From assembly GCA_015698045.1 (NCBI GenBank), contig BLAL01000030.1, forward strand, positions 1,488,001 to 1,552,000: a stretch of DNA of 64,000 nt, given 5' to 3'. The translations under genes were made by a program, and so were the position numbers. How positions within the stretch are numbered: position 1 is the stretch's first letter; each line of letters opens with the position of its first letter. Source of the DNA: Rhizophagus clarus (lineage: Eukaryota; Glomeromycota; Glomeromycetes; Glomerales; Glomeraceae). Positions 24,396 to 39,624 of this stretch are shown one piece after another. The notes below the pieces were generated by a model. It saw only the letters and a program-made list of their open reading frames with translations, was not told the origin of the DNA and did no database searches.

Positions 24396-27300
24396 TAAAT
24401 TAATTGTATAAATAAACAAATTAGAGAGGGAAATAGAGTATCATGGAAAGTATACAATAATATAAAATTATATAAACACAATAATATAATTTTTTTTTTT
24501 TCTGTTTTTATTTAAAGAGTAGTGAAAGCATATACTGAAGCTATATATTATAATGATCCCATATAATTCAATAATTACTATAGAAAATTTCATAAGGTGA
24601 TGGTAGGGCATGGAAATAATTTTTTAGGATGGGAAATCAGTTTGGAGTTTTAATAAATTAGTTATATAAATAACAGATATATCTGTATTTCTATATAACC
24701 AATAAACTTACAAATTGCACTACCTTGCAAAAAAAAAAAAAAAATTTTGAATTAATTGATTTAATATAATTATATTTAATAAATTAATTAATTAATATAA
24801 AATTTTTTAAAATCTTTTTTATTAATTAAGAAAAAAATCAGCATTAATATTAAAAAAAATTTAATAATATCAATTTATGCAAATTATTACCAAAAATAAT
24901 TAATATATATTATTTTTTTTTTTTTTTTTGTCAAAACTAATACAAATTTTCTTTATTAATAATGATTTTGACAGATACATATTAATAATTAATAAGCCAA
25001 CTCATCTAATAGACTACAGTTACTATTGATAAGAATAAGTCATAACCTAATTAATATATATATAGTTTTTGTTATATAAATATTTCTTTATATAAATTAT
25101 GATATTCAATTAAAATATTAAATAAATAGATAAATAATACTAATTTTTATTAAGTCATTTATAAAATTTTATATTATTAAAATTTAACTTTTTTAAGTTT
25201 ACTATAAAAAAATATGGTATTTTAATTATAAAATTTTAATTTATTTAATATTAGCAAAATATTGTATTAGTATATTTTAAGGTTGCAAATAAAACCTTAT
25301 AGTAAATTCAAAACTTGGTATAACTATATTAAAAACTTAATAAAAAAATAGTAAAACTTGATTATAAAAATCATATATAATGACAAAACTATAATAAATT
25401 CTTATAAAAAAAAGGTGTCAAAACTGAGGTTTTCTATTTTGCCAAATTCAAAAACTAGTTTAGCCTACAACTATAGTATATTTAATAATATTTACCTTTA
25501 TTTATTTTTTTTTGATATTAAAATATATAAATATTTATTAGATAAAAATAGGATTATATAATAATTGCTTCTAATTTATATGAAGTATTTTCAATGTATA
25601 AACTAATTTAAATATCCACTAAATTTACCTTTGTTTAGATATATTATTTTTTTTTTTTTTTTGTTTTTATGTTTATATTCTTGTAATTTTATAAAAAATA
25701 ATACTTTATTTACTAGTATATTAGATTTATAAGTAAAATATCACTAGTAATATTTCTTTTGTTTTTAAATAATGAAATTCTTGAATTATTAAAATTTTTT
25801 AGAAAAAAAATATGTATTATAGATAGTTTTTTTATAATAAGAAATTTATAAGATTTTATTGAATTTATATTATTAAAATTTACTTCATAATTTGCCAGTA
25901 AACTATAAAATTTTAATTAGTAACAATAAGTAAAAATTATATATAATTTTATTAATAATGTAGAATCTGCAGTTCCAATAATGCAAGGTACAAATTTTTT
26001 AAATGTAATATAAGACCTAACTTTATAGGCATATAAATATACTATTTGACTATTTTTTTACCAAAAGTCTAATAAATTTTTTAAGTACTAAAAGACACTT
26101 TACTAAGAGCTAAAATATTAAATTTAAAAAAATCAAAACTTAAAAATTTAAAAATATTTAAGAATAATTTGTTATCCAGTAATTGTTAAAGGATGAAATT
26201 CAGTTTATTGGATTTCTCTCATTAAGACGCATATAATGGTAGTAATCATATATCTTTGGAATTAATAAAAAAGCAAGTTACTTTTCTAATATTGTAGATT
26301 CCAAATTATCAATAAAATATTATATATACTTATTACCGCCAAAATTTATGATTTACTGACAAATTGGGAATGAACTTTTTTAAGTTTATTATAGAAAAAA
26401 TATAGTATTTTAATTATAAAATTTTAATTTATTTAATATTAATAAAATATTTTATTAATATATTTAATAATATTTACCTTTATTTTTTTTTTTTTTTTTT
26501 TTTTGATATTGAAAATATATAAATATTTATTAGATGAAGATAGGATTATATAATAATCACTTCTAATTTATATAAAGTACTCCTAGTATATAAACCAATT
26601 CAAATATCTACTAAATTATCTTTATTTAAGTATATTATTTTTTTTTTTTTTTGTTTTTATAATAATTTACTTACTAGTATATTAGATTTATAAGTAGAAT
26701 ATTACTAATATTCCTTTTATTTTTAAATATGAGACTTTTGAATTATTAAAAATATAGATGGTTTTTTTATAATAAGAAATTTGTAAGACTTTATTGATAA
26801 TCTCTTTTGTTTTGTAGTAATATTTTAGATTAATTTTTTTTTAAAAAAATGCAAGTTTATAGATGAATAATATTTTATTATTAGAATTTTTAATAGAATT
26901 TTTACTAATATTTTTTTTAAACTTCAGTTTTAAGTACCTTATACTTTTAAAAAATAATTGGTAAATTATGTAAATCGATTTTTTTTTATAATAAAAATAT
27001 TAAAAGAATATCACTAATACTTTTTTTTTTTATTATTATAAATTTTAGCATTATATATACTTTTTATCTATTTAGAATATTTACTAGTTTTTATTATTTT
27101 TTATATTATTACTATAATATTTTAAAAAGATTTTTCTTTTTATTTTTTTTTGTATTTATCCTTTTATTATATTCTAATTCAAATTGTTTAATTTTCAAAT
27201 TAATATTTAAAATCTAAGATTAATTTACTATAAATTAATCTGATTAGTTTTAATTTATTTTATCCTTAAATTCATATTTACCCAATAATAAGATCAAATA

Positions 27301-28013
27301 GTATTCAAATTACAATTTCCAGTGAATTTTCAAAATTTTCATAATGATCATATTATTCTATAAGGTTTAATACTATATAATGTAGCAGGTTTGACTTTAT
27401 GTATGTAACATTTTTTTATAATTAAATATTTATTTTTAATTGAAATTTAATTGACTGCAAAAATAATTTATTAAACGAGTAAAAAATAAATATTAATATC
27501 ATAATAATAATTAAATTAACATTATATAAAAATGAATAGACTGTAATTTACGTTTTACTGCATAACGAAATTCATTAATCTATTAAAATTATTGAAATTT
27601 ATAATATTTTTAGTTTATTACTTTTACATTTAAAAATGAAAAAAAAAACTAACATTTTTATTTACAACTAGAAAATGAAATAGACTATTAAAAAGAAGAG
27701 AGAATATTATGAATATAGATGAATATAATAGTTTAATGAAGTGATAATATGAGATAAAAAATAATATACTTGAAACTAAAGAGGGTGCTTCTATGTACAG
27801 AGGAAAGAGAAGGAATAATGAAGAATATAAAAAAAAATGGATTATTAAAAAAGAAAAAAAAAATAATATATATATACACGCATACATATATATATAAATC
27901 TATTGTTCATAATTGTTTTTGACCTGTAAATAATATACAGTATAAAAGAGAGAAAAAAAAAAAATGATTTTTTTTTAAGTTGCTAAAACGTTACCCAGTA
28001 CCCAGTAAAAATG
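24396..28013. other. AT-rich intergenic region with diverged direct repeats
   Basis: No gene seen. Two related stretches, about 25484-25760 and 26456-26715, share the order AATATTTACCTTTATTT, ATAAATATTTATTAGAT, AGGATTATATAATAAT and a long T run. Upstream of each, shared words such as AAAATTTTAATTTATTTAAT suggest that a larger segment (from about 25190 and 26360) was duplicated and has since drifted. Confidence 0.55.
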
Positions 28014-28850
28014 TTAACAACGAATCCCTTCATTTTGATGAACCCTTTCCTGTATCCAACCATCCTCTATACCCAAACACCTACGATTATTATTATTGTT
28101 GTTGTTGTTATCATTAAAAGTTCCCGACATGTTTTGTTGTTGTTGTTGCTTTTTTCTGTATAATATAGAAGGAGAACTACGTTTCTTCGCAATCATACCA
28201 CGAGCAGCCGCAGCCGCAGCCGTGGCAGAAGGCATACAAGCTAATAACCGATTTCCCTCACTTATATCATCATCATCATTATTAGAATCGGGTACTGTAC
28301 AAGTAGGATCGTAATAAATTTCAGTACCATCGGCGGTTATAGTTGTTCCAGTTGCTCCAGTTGTTCCGGTTGTTCCGGTTGTTCCACCTCTTTTTAAATC
28401 GAAACCATTTTTCATACAAATGGCTTCAATCGCTTCAATTTCACGTTGTAAAGCACGTATATCATCATGAAATGTAGCATAAGCTTTTCTAAATTGATCG
28501 TAGTCGGTTTTTTGATCCTTACGTGCTAAATCTATATCATTCTGAATTTTATCACAAATTGCTTCGCTTTCGCTTCCGTCATCGTTATCATCTTCATTAT
28601 CCATAAGAGAGAGTGATTTATTAAAATAATCACTATAGTCTGCGTTAATAAAAGGAGTAGAAGCTCTTCTCCGAAGGAGAGGTGTATAAGGTTGTACTTC
28701 GTCATCCCAGTGAGGAAATGAAAACTTTGGTTCCGTATATTGGTCTTCATCACCACCAATCTTTGCAGGATAATTATAACGAGAAGAATTTGGATAATAA
28801 TATGGTGAATAAATAGTTTGCTCTTGTCTTGGTTCTCTTTTTTGTACCAT
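28014..28850 (-). CDS. Uncharacterised coiled-coil protein, 278 residues
   Basis: Single exon on the minus strand; the start ATG is at 28850-28848, just downstream (in gene sense) of a long homopolymer. I do not recognise the family. The N-terminus is rich in Tyr, Pro and Asn (YSPYYYPNSSRYNYP). An acidic patch (about residues 85-95) precedes a stretch with helical, coiled-coil character (DQFRKAYATFHDDIRALQ, about 115-150). After that come low-complexity tracts: a TTG repeat, poly-Ala, poly-Gln and poly-Asn. No signal peptide or membrane segment is seen. The codon use and higher GC than the flanks support a real gene. Function unknown; the low-complexity tracts suggest a partly disordered protein. 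Confidence 0.72.
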   Translation of the reverse strand: MVQKREPRQEQTIYSPYYYPNSSRYNYPAKIGGDEDQYTEPKFSFPHWDDEVQPYTPLLRRRASTPFINADYSDYFNKSLSLMDNEDDNDDGSESEAICDKIQNDIDLARKDQKTDYDQFRKAYATFHDDIRALQREIEAIEAICMKNGFDLKRGGTTGTTGTTGATGTTITADGTEIYYDPTCTVPDSNNDDDDISEGNRLLACMPSATAAAAAARGMIAKKRSSPSILYRKKQQQQQNMSGTFNDNNNNNNNNRRCLGIEDGWIQERVHQNEGIRC

Positions 28851-28863
28851 TTTATTTTTTTTC

Positions 28864-28913
<50 letters not shown>

Positions 28914-30683
28914 AAAAGTTGAGAAAAAAAAATTTACGAGTATCGTTCGAGGTATTATTTTCGAAGAGGAACTTTATGCGTTCGCGAATTGTCTCGAAGC
29001 GAAGAAAAATATCGTAATTATATATATATATTTTTTTGAATAATATAAGAGCCGAGTTTGGATTTTTTTTTTAATATTGTAAATATTGATAATATTGTTT
29101 GATAATTTAATATTGTATTGCGGGGTCACAAATTTTTTCGCTTTTTAAAAAAAAAAAAAAAATTTTTTTTTTTTTCGATTGTAACGTTTTTTGATGATTA
29201 ACGAATATAAAAAAAAGTAACGTGCGTAAATTTAGTTTTTTAAAATGTAATATCTTTTTTTATCTGTCGTGAAAGAAACATGTCAAAAAAAAAAAAAAAA
29301 AAAAAAAAAAAGGCGTCTGTTCAGCGTGCATATATATTATAAAAAAATTGAATATTTTCGGTTAAAATTTTTTTTAAAAAAAAGGGGAGACAAAAAAGTA
29401 TGTTGAAAATCAAAGAACTTCGTTCTTTTTTTTTTAATATAAAAAAAAAATTTTTTTTTTTCTTATAATTTACCGACTTGGACGGTCTATTCTTTGGAAG
29501 GTTAGATTAAATTAGTTTGCAAAAAATAAAAGAAATAAATAAAATTTATGTTGCAGTATTTAAAAAAAAAAAAAAAATATATTTTTTTTTTTAATTAGAA
29601 CAAGAATATTATTTCTTTAATAAAAAAAATAATCAACTAGTTTGGAAAGGTTTCCGAAAAAAAAAAAAAAAACCTGTGAGTTGGCGGATAATTCTTTTCA
29701 TGTAGGTTAGACAAGAAAATATGAAATAGATAGAGAAAAGAAACTTTTATTATGATTGAATTAGATGGAAATTAGGTTGAATGAGTAAGGAGAGGAGGAA
29801 AGCCTAGTTTCAACATTTCATTCTGTAAATGTTGTAATAATGCATATTTTACATATGAGCCCTTCTCTTGATTTCATTTTTTTTTTTTTTTTTATACCAT
29901 CTTTTTGACGAAATTTTTTTTTTAAAAATAACTTGAATGATCAATATGACTTAATATATTGTAGATCGGTTATTTTTTTAGATCCTATTATTGTATTATA
30001 TGAAATAAATGAAACGTATTACCACATAGTCCGAATTTAAAATATAGTAACACTAGTGATACTTACCCTTCTAATCTTCTTTTAGAATAAACACTAAACC
30101 TCATGTGTTATTCTTCATACATTCATACAGGTTTTTTTTAGTGTTGTACAGTCGTACCGCATTATTTAATAAATCATGGGCTCACTGGCTTTTTGGTAAA
30201 TTTGGTAAATTTGGTAATTTGGTAAAATTTGGGAAATTTTGGGGAATTTTAAATTTTACGGCACTTTCCGATAATGTATGCATGAGGCATAACATAGATC
30301 ATTACGATATCAAGATATGTTAATGATTTTTTAAGTTACAAAGGACAAGAAATAATTTATTTATTTACAAGATAAGAAAAAAAAAAGAGAATTATAAAAG
30401 GAAAAAAAAACCTTAATCTATCAAAAAAAAAAGGAAAAAAAAAAATCAATTTTTTTTTTTCGCTACACATACATTTACATAATATAAATAAACAACAGAT
30501 TTAAATCTAAACTGAAAAAAAAAAAAAAATAATAATAATAAAAAATAAAATAAAAAATAGTTACATATATATACATATAAATGAAAATATATATATATAC
30601 ATATATACAAAAGTGATATCCCCATTCTATCCCTTTTCACCATTCTAAAAAAGATCTTATTGCTTTTACTTCAAAGATAATTG
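28851..30683. other. Intergenic region with homopolymer runs
   Basis: A poly-T run of about 41 bases (28870-28910) lies directly upstream of the gene on the minus strand. Poly-A runs occur near 29285-29312. A short tandem GGTAAATTTG repeat occurs at 30194-30240, next to ACAGTCGTACCGCA, which may be a decayed transposon end. No gene supported. Confidence 0.5.
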
Positions 30684-32111
30684 TTATTGAGGCAAAACAC
30701 CATGAACTTGCAACCGATATAAACAAGTGAATGGGGGATTTTCGTGATTGCTTTTAATTTTCATCATAATGGCGTTAATACGTTTATTAGATTTCGCAAT
30801 TGAATCAGGTAATGTGAATGTTTGTGTGGGATTACCATTAATATCAAATTGATATGAACCAAGGAAAAATTTAAAATCATTTCCAAATCTTCCTAAAGAA
30901 TTCTTTTCTAATTCAACATCACCTTTGACACCCGTTGAAGTAGAAGTTGAAGTTGGTAAACCCCATAATTCAAATTCTTTTGGAGCGGATAATATAGGAT
31001 CAATTGAAACTTCTCTACTAATATGTTGATAAGTTAAATGTGTAAATACAATACTTCTTGATAATTTTATAGCTATTTGACCTTTAGTACCATTAAAACA
31101 CCAACAATCTCCCACATTAACATTTGGAGAAATAACAGTTTCGGGATTTTTACTTTTAATTATACTATTGGTAAATCTACCTAATAATTTTTGATAAGAT
31201 TTACTTGGCCATAATTCATAATTACGGGATGTTAATTGATGAATTATTCTTCCACCTCCAGTATATAAAGCAAAATCAGCGCTAGAACTACCATCCATAA
31301 ATACTTCTAATTGTCCTTGAAATACTTCATTTAATTGAGTACGAACAAATCCAATAAAATCATTATCTTCATCAGTATTTTCTATTAATCCTTTTGATAC
31401 TCTAGAAATTTCTTGATCAATAAATTCTTGAACTTGAGCTTTTACTGTTCCATGTAATTTACCTTTGATTAAATTTTTTTGACGTTGAGTATTTATATCT
31501 TCTCGTGAATTTGTAAATAAATATAAGAATAATAATATTAATAAGAATATTAATATTTTTTTGTTTGATAAATTTGAAAAATTATTGGATCGAAGGTTAA
31601 GATTATTATTATTTGAAACTGTATTAAATTCTTTAGTTGGAATATCTCTAAAATTTGTTCTAGAAGGTGAATTTGATGATGATGATGATTCTTCCATTAT
31701 TAAATCATCTTGTACTTCATTACTAATAACTTCTTTATTTAATAATAATTCTTCAAAAGTTGGTGGAAGTTCTCCTCCGAATTCACTTTCTGTATCACTA
31801 TATTCTGATAAATCTACACCTTTTTCAATTAATTGAGGTTTATTCCTTAATATTAATCTCTTTTTCATTTTATAATAAACCACTTCTTCTAATGCTTCTT
31901 TATTATTTATGAACCAATATTCTGGTGATGTTGGATTATAAAAATTTTTTCTAATATCTTGTTCATCTATCATCATTTCTAATAATTGTTTTGCATCTTC
32001 TTGAATTCTTGGATACGCAAATTTATATGCTTCTTCTAAATCTTGAAATGTAGGAAAATCTGGATATCTCCAACGAATTAAACTAGTTTTACTTCGTGTA
32101 ATCGGTGACAT
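30684..32111 (-). CDS. SUN-domain protein (inner nuclear membrane)
   Basis: Intronless, 475 residues. The N-terminal half would face the nucleoplasm and includes an acidic Ser-rich stretch. One membrane segment (ILIFLLILLFLYLFT, about residues 182-200) is followed by a short linker, then a C-terminal SUN domain (about 275-475). It includes SADFALYTGGGRII, NVGDCWCFNGTKGQIAIKLS, FELWG and the closing CLYRLQVHG. SUN proteins pair with KASH proteins across the nuclear envelope (LINC complex) and tether the nucleus or telomeres; the lumenal SUN domain after one membrane helix fits that topology. The length suits fungal Sad1-like proteins. It could equally be a SUN-like (mid-SUN/SLP) paralogue, but the domain lies at the C-terminus, which favours the classical form. 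Confidence 0.9.
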   Translation of the reverse strand: MSPITRSKTSLIRWRYPDFPTFQDLEEAYKFAYPRIQEDAKQLLEMMIDEQDIRKNFYNPTSPEYWFINNKEALEEVVYYKMKKRLILRNKPQLIEKGVDLSEYSDTESEFGGELPPTFEELLLNKEVISNEVQDDLIMEESSSSSNSPSRTNFRDIPTKEFNTVSNNNNLNLRSNNFSNLSNKKILIFLLILLFLYLFTNSREDINTQRQKNLIKGKLHGTVKAQVQEFIDQEISRVSKGLIENTDEDNDFIGFVRTQLNEVFQGQLEVFMDGSSSADFALYTGGGRIIHQLTSRNYELWPSKSYQKLLGRFTNSIIKSKNPETVISPNVNVGDCWCFNGTKGQIAIKLSRSIVFTHLTYQHISREVSIDPILSAPKEFELWGLPTSTSTSTGVKGDVELEKNSLGRFGNDFKFFLGSYQFDINGNPTQTFTLPDSIAKSNKRINAIMMKIKSNHENPPFTCLYRLQVHGVLPQ

Positions 32112-32210
32112 GTTTCTTCTTACCTAAATAAAAAAATTGGGAGTATTTTTTTTTTTTTTTTTTTTTTTTTCCTACCTCTTTTTATTATTATAATTATAAT
32201 TATAATTATA

Positions 32211-32291
<81 letters not shown>

Positions 32292-33523
32292 TAAAAAAAA
32301 AAAATAATAATTTCATGAACACGAAAAAAAAATATGGGCAAATTCCTTCTTAATATTTTTTAAGATAAAAAAAGTAAAAAACAGACAAAACGGTATGTCT
32401 CTCTCTCTATATATATATTTTAATAAATTAATGAGGAAAAAAAAAGGGAGGATCGGTTTTTTTCGTAACCGTTTTTTAAATTAAGTTTTTTTTTTTTAAT
32501 TAATTTTAATTGGTTGAAAGTTTTATTAAAGTCACTTTAGTATTTGTGTGACAAATATATTTGGTTATGCTATTGCGAGAGACACAAGCCCGTTAGTTAC
32601 ACACCAGGAAAAAAAACCCGAGCTTCGACAAGAATAAAGTTTAAAGAGTTGTATAAAAAAAATGATATCTCAAAAAAAAAAAAAAGAGATAGAAAAAATT
32701 AATTTTTTTTTTTTTGTGAAATGTTTAAAAAACCGGTCTAAGCGAACCCGCATCGATTTTCATTTTTTTTATATAATAATGTTAAAATTTTTTTTAGAAA
32801 ATCACTCAAATTGGACATCATCATATGGGGCTCGTTACATATTCGGTTTTTTTTTAAGGGGGTTAAGACAAATTATATGATCATCTGACTTGATTGCATA
32901 TCAAGTAAATCTGATTATCAACCCAATTTAAAATATACCCAACTAAATAACTTTTGATTTACGAAAAAAAAACATGGGGATAATAATATTGATCTTTTTA
33001 AAATTAACAAATGACTTCATATTTTTTAACTTTGGAAGGGAAATACGGAGATACACACCAGGATGAGGGAGGATTATTTATTAAACATTATCACTCGGAG
33101 AAATACGTAATTACAAATATATATTTGAGGAAAGTATGAATTCTTTTAAAGATGTCAAAGATGTCATTATATACCCCTTATAATATCGGTCGGATTACTA
33201 AATAGAGTATTAGATATTAACTATATTAACTATTATTAGATGTAAATGTTTCGAATTAATTTGTGTCGATTTTAAACAATTTATGATATCGTATTAATTA
33301 GGTATTAATCAACTTGCATTATTTTAACACAAATTTTGCATTACTTCAACGGATCGTTAACTTTTAGGATATTTATTCCCTTTATAATAGATATTTGCGC
33401 AGTTAAAACAGCATTTAATCAATCTTGTGTAAGGATTGATCTATCTAATCTAAAAGTTTTGTTCATCATAAGTAATACTATTTTCCTCGGTAAAAGAATA
33501 ATGAAAAGTTTTTTCGTTTAATC
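32112..33523. other. Intergenic region with (ATT)n microsatellite
   Basis: 32181-32292 is an ATTATAATT/ATT microsatellite of about 110 bp, next to poly-T at 32151-32170. The remainder holds short open frames without recognisable content. The sequence from about 33300 would contain the promoter of the downstream spermidine synthase. Confidence 0.6.
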
Positions 33524-35067
<1,544 letters not shown>

Positions 35068-35223
35068 TATTTATTATATATATATATAAAAAGTAATAAA
35101 CTTAAAATAACTTACAATCTCGCTTTTATAATTATTAACATAATAAAAAATTATCATTACATAATAAATTAAAGATCCCAAATAACATTATCTGTCCTAA
35201 ATTAAAATTATTCCAAATTGAAA

Positions 35224-38200
35224 TTAAATTTTAACTATTCTAACAATAAGATCCCCTGCATTTAATGAATCACTTTCTTTAATCGCAACATATTCAATTT
35301 TACCAGAAACTGCTGAAGTAACGATCGTTTCCATCTTCATTGCTGAAAGTACACAAATCGGATCGCCATCTTTAACCTCTGCTCCTTCTATAAAACAATT
35401 AAAAAATATATATCAATATAATTCAAGAGAAGGAGAATCTTTTTAATATATATATATTTATATAAGAGAACAAACCTTGCGCTCTTACTTCAATCACCAC
35501 ACCAGACATTGGTGCGCCAATTTCTCCAGGATTTCCGGGATTTGCTTTTTCTCGATGTTCATGTATAACGGCTAAATAAAGATATCAAAATAAAAAATTC
35601 GGGAATAAATATTTATTTATTTAGAAATTTAAATAATTCAATTTCTACTCCACATACCGGCACTTGTGTCCGTTACGGCAATTGCTCGTGCTTCTCCATT
35701 TAATTCGAAGAAAACTTCTCGTTTACCAGTAGATGCATTTAGAGGACCAACGGCTAAATATTTAATAATGAGTGTAACACCCTCTTCAAGTTGTATACTA
35801 AACTCTTCCCCAATTTCAGGTTTGCCTAGGAAATATCTCGTGGGTATTACTGAAACATCACCATATTTCTCAAGTATTTCACGATATTCTGCAAATACTT
35901 TAGGATAAATAGAAGCGGATACAACATCAACATCTCGGATTGATCGTCCATATTTAGATACTAATTCTGCTTTGAGTTCAGACAAGTTTAATGGCTTCAT
36001 TGTAGATCCAGGTCGACGATCAATTCTTGGAAGGTCACGAATAATCTAATTGTAACAAATAGAGAATCATGAAAGTATTATTGATAAATAAACTAATTAA
36101 ATTCTATTTCTTATTTTACATTATATATTTACATCTGAACGAAGTGGTTCCGGTAATCCTCCATACGGTTGACCCAAATATCCTTGAAAAAATTCCACAA
36201 CTGAAGTTGGAAAATTCAACGTTTTTGCTCTTGAAATTACCTATATATACAAATATTAGTTAAATATACAAATAATAATTCATTATATCGATCAATACAA
36301 TTATTAAAACTTACATCTTGATATTTTAGTTTATTAGTCACCATAAATTGTGCAAGGTCACCAACAACTTTTGAACTTGGAGTTACTTTAACTATATCAC
36401 CACATAGCTTATTAGCTTCCGTGTAAGCTTTTTTAATTTCATTCCATTGTTTTCCAAGTCCTAATTGTGATGCTTGAAACATAAGATTTGTGTATTGACC
36501 TCCAGGCATTTCATGTTCATAAACCGAAGAATCAGCGCTCAAAACTCCAGCTTCAAAACAACTATATAATTTGCGTGCTTGTTCCCAATATCCATTCAAT
36601 GCATGTACATCCTCTAATCTAATACCTGTACCAAGATCAGTATGCTCTAATGCAGACACTACTGCGCCCATCGAAGGCTGGGATGTTGTTCCGGACATAC
36701 TATCGATAGCCAAATCAATAACATCAGCACCAGCTAAAGCGGATGCTAACATGCTAGCAACACCAGTACCACCAGTATCATGTGTATGCACGTGAATAGG
36801 TAAATCGGGCCATTTTTTCCTGATAGAACCTATTAAAAGTTTTGCTGCCTCAGGTTTCAATAACCCTGCCATATCCTTGATACCCAATACATGTATTCCT
36901 AAATTTACCAATTGTTCGGTTAAATTTAGATAATATTCTAAATCGAATTTTTTCTTGTTGGGGTTTGAAATATCACCGGTATAACAAATAGCTGCTTCGA
37001 CCACACCACCAGCTTTTTTGACTGCATCAATACCCAGTTTCATATTTTCAATATAATTAAGAGAATCAAAAATACGGAATATATCCATTCCATGATCTTT
37101 TGCCTTTTGACAGAAATCATATATAACATTATCTGGGTATGAAGTATAACCTACAGCGTTTGCGCCGCGAAGTAGCATTTGAAAAGGAATGTTTGGAACA
37201 AGCGCACGCAGCTTGGACTATAGATTTAAATTAATTTTATATATTATTATGTGAAGTTTCGAAAATGTATGTCAAAAATAAATAATAACATAAACTCACC
37301 AAACGGTCCCAGGGGTCCTCATATAAAAACCTCATTGCAACGTCAAAAGTTGCACCACCCCACATTTCTAAAGAATAAGCATTAGCAAGAGCATGCGCAG
37401 TATGAGGTGCAATATTCAAAAGATCTGATGAATTGACGTTAAAATTAATATATTTTCGGATAATTAGCTATAAAGAAAATGTATAAGCCACATTTTTCAA
37501 TCATACCGATCGTTCTGACTCTGGTGGCCAATAAACTTTGATGAGCATCTCTCCAAGTTGTATCCATGATCAATACACCATTATATTCGCGTACAGCTTT
37601 AGCGAAAGCTTCTGGCCCTTTTTCAACAAGAATGTGTCTCCACCCATGCTCAGGTGGAACACAGACGTCAACAGACTCTGGACCAGCCAAAGAACGAATC
37701 TCCGGGTAAAGTATTTCACCCTTAAAAACAGGCTCACCCTAAACAAAAGTACATTTTGAAATATTATTAATAATAATATCATTAATGCAAATGCAATATC
37801 TCGTAAATCTTACAATTTGTCCTTTAATACTACTTCCGTTAACGACAATGTCGCCTAAATATTTTAATATCTTTTGAGCACGATTTTTACTTTCAACGAG
37901 TCGGAATAAGTCCGGTGTGTCATCAATGAAAGTTGTCCATATTTCACCTTTCATAAAGGCATCGTGAGTTATCAAGCGTTGTAGAAATGGTATATTCGTT
38001 TTTACACCACGAACCCTAAATTCAATTAACGCTCGAAGAATTTTACGTCTTGCAACTTCATAAGTATCTCCCCAACATGTGCATTTTACTAATAATGAAT
38101 CATAATGTGGCGTTATAATTGCACCAACATAACCTGCACCACCATCCAAACGAACACCATTTCCACCAGCTGATCTATAGACCTCGATTTTCCCTGTATC

Positions 38201-39624
38201 TGGTTGAAAATTTTGGGCCGGATCCTCAGTTGTTATACGACATTGAATAGCAAAACCCTGAGTATTAATTTTTTCTTGTGTTAAATTAAGATCTGAAAGA
38301 AGTGATCCACCAGCAATATGAATTTGTGCGGCAACTATATCAATACCAGTAATTTCCTCTATATCACAAAAAAGAATATTAATATTATACATATTAATCA
38401 CATTAATATATGAAATGATTCGAAACTTGCCTGTTATGGTGTGTTCGACTTGAATTCGAGGGTTGATTTCGATAAAATAATGTCTATCCTCTGAATCAAC
38501 TAAGAATTCAGCTGTGCCAGCATTTCGATAATTCGCAGCTTTTGCGAGTTTAACAGCATCATCAAGGATTGCATCGCGAACTGAAGCCTGAGATGAGAGC
38601 ATTCGTAAATGACTTAATTAATTATATATTGGCAACAATTTTAATGGATAACATGACCTGATTCTTACATTAAGGTTGACTGCCGGTGCGACTTCAACTA
38701 CCTTTTGGTGGCGTCTTTGTACAGAACAATCACGTTCGAATAAATGTATAACATTGCCGGCTCCATCTGCTAATAACTGGACTTCGATGTGTCTCGGCTT
38801 ATCCAAGAAGCGTTCTAAGAAAACTGTGCCGTCTCCAAAAGCAGATAACGCTTCTGATTTTGCACGTTCAAAAGAGTCAGGAAGTGATTTTTCATCACGA
38901 ATAACTCTCATACCACGACCTCCACCGCCCATTGCAGCCTTAACAATGATTGGATATCCATGTTCGTCTATAAAAGCTTTTGCTTCTTCTAACGTGGAAA
39001 CTGGACCTGGTGTACCTGGGACCACGGGAACGCCGCACTGAATAGCTTTTAAAACAAGTTTTGATAGTTAAAATCACAATAGTAATCCGATCAAGTCTTT
39101 AAAATAGTATAACATACCAAGTTCTCTTGCTTTAGTTTTATCGCCCATCTTTTCTATTATATCAGGGGTAGGACCTATAAAAGTTATTCCAGCTGCTTCT
39201 ACTTTTCTAGCGAATTCCGCATTTTCAGCTAGAAATCCATAGCCTGGATGGATCATAGTTACACCGCGTAACTTCGCAATACGGATTATTTCATCTTGAG
39301 CTAAATAAGCTCCCACAGGAGTATAAACATTTGACGAGCCAACTTGATAAGCTTCATCAGCCTTATACCTATGCATCGATAATCGATCTTCAAAGCTAAA
39401 AATTGCAACTGTTTTCATAGAAAGTTCATGGGCTGTTCGAAAAACTCGAATAGCTATTTCCTATTAGACCAAAAAAAAAAAAAAATATTAAAAAATTAAA
39501 ATTTTACATATATTTGAACAAGAAAAAAACTTACTCCGCGGTTCGCAACCAATAATTTCTCAAATTGCCCAAATATTTGGCTACTTTGACGAATTGAATC
39601 AACGGAATGTTCTCGTTCATGCAT
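35224..39624 (-). CDS. PYC1: Pyruvate carboxylase
   Basis: Carboxylates pyruvate to oxaloacetate using biotin, bicarbonate and ATP, replenishing the TCA cycle and feeding gluconeogenesis. Twelve exons: 39624-39535, 39460-39118, 39045-38669, 38587-38431, 38358-37814, 37738-37507, 37424-37300, 37217-36315, 36240-36133, 36045-35658, 35571-35476 and 35387-35224 (1,175 residues, the expected length). The order is biotin carboxylase with ATP-grasp ([28 protein letters not shown]), carboxyltransferase ([28 protein letters not shown]), and the biotin carrier with AMKM (Lys about 1139). Intron 4 is GC-AG (donor GCAAGT). No mitochondrial targeting peptide is obvious, as in cytosolic fungal enzymes. It lies between two polyamine genes on the opposite strand. 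Confidence 0.96.

Noticed and set aside
30105..30323. 72-residue frame with GKFGK repeats
   Set aside because: It is a translation of the simple GGTAAATTT repeat, with no domain and no splice context.
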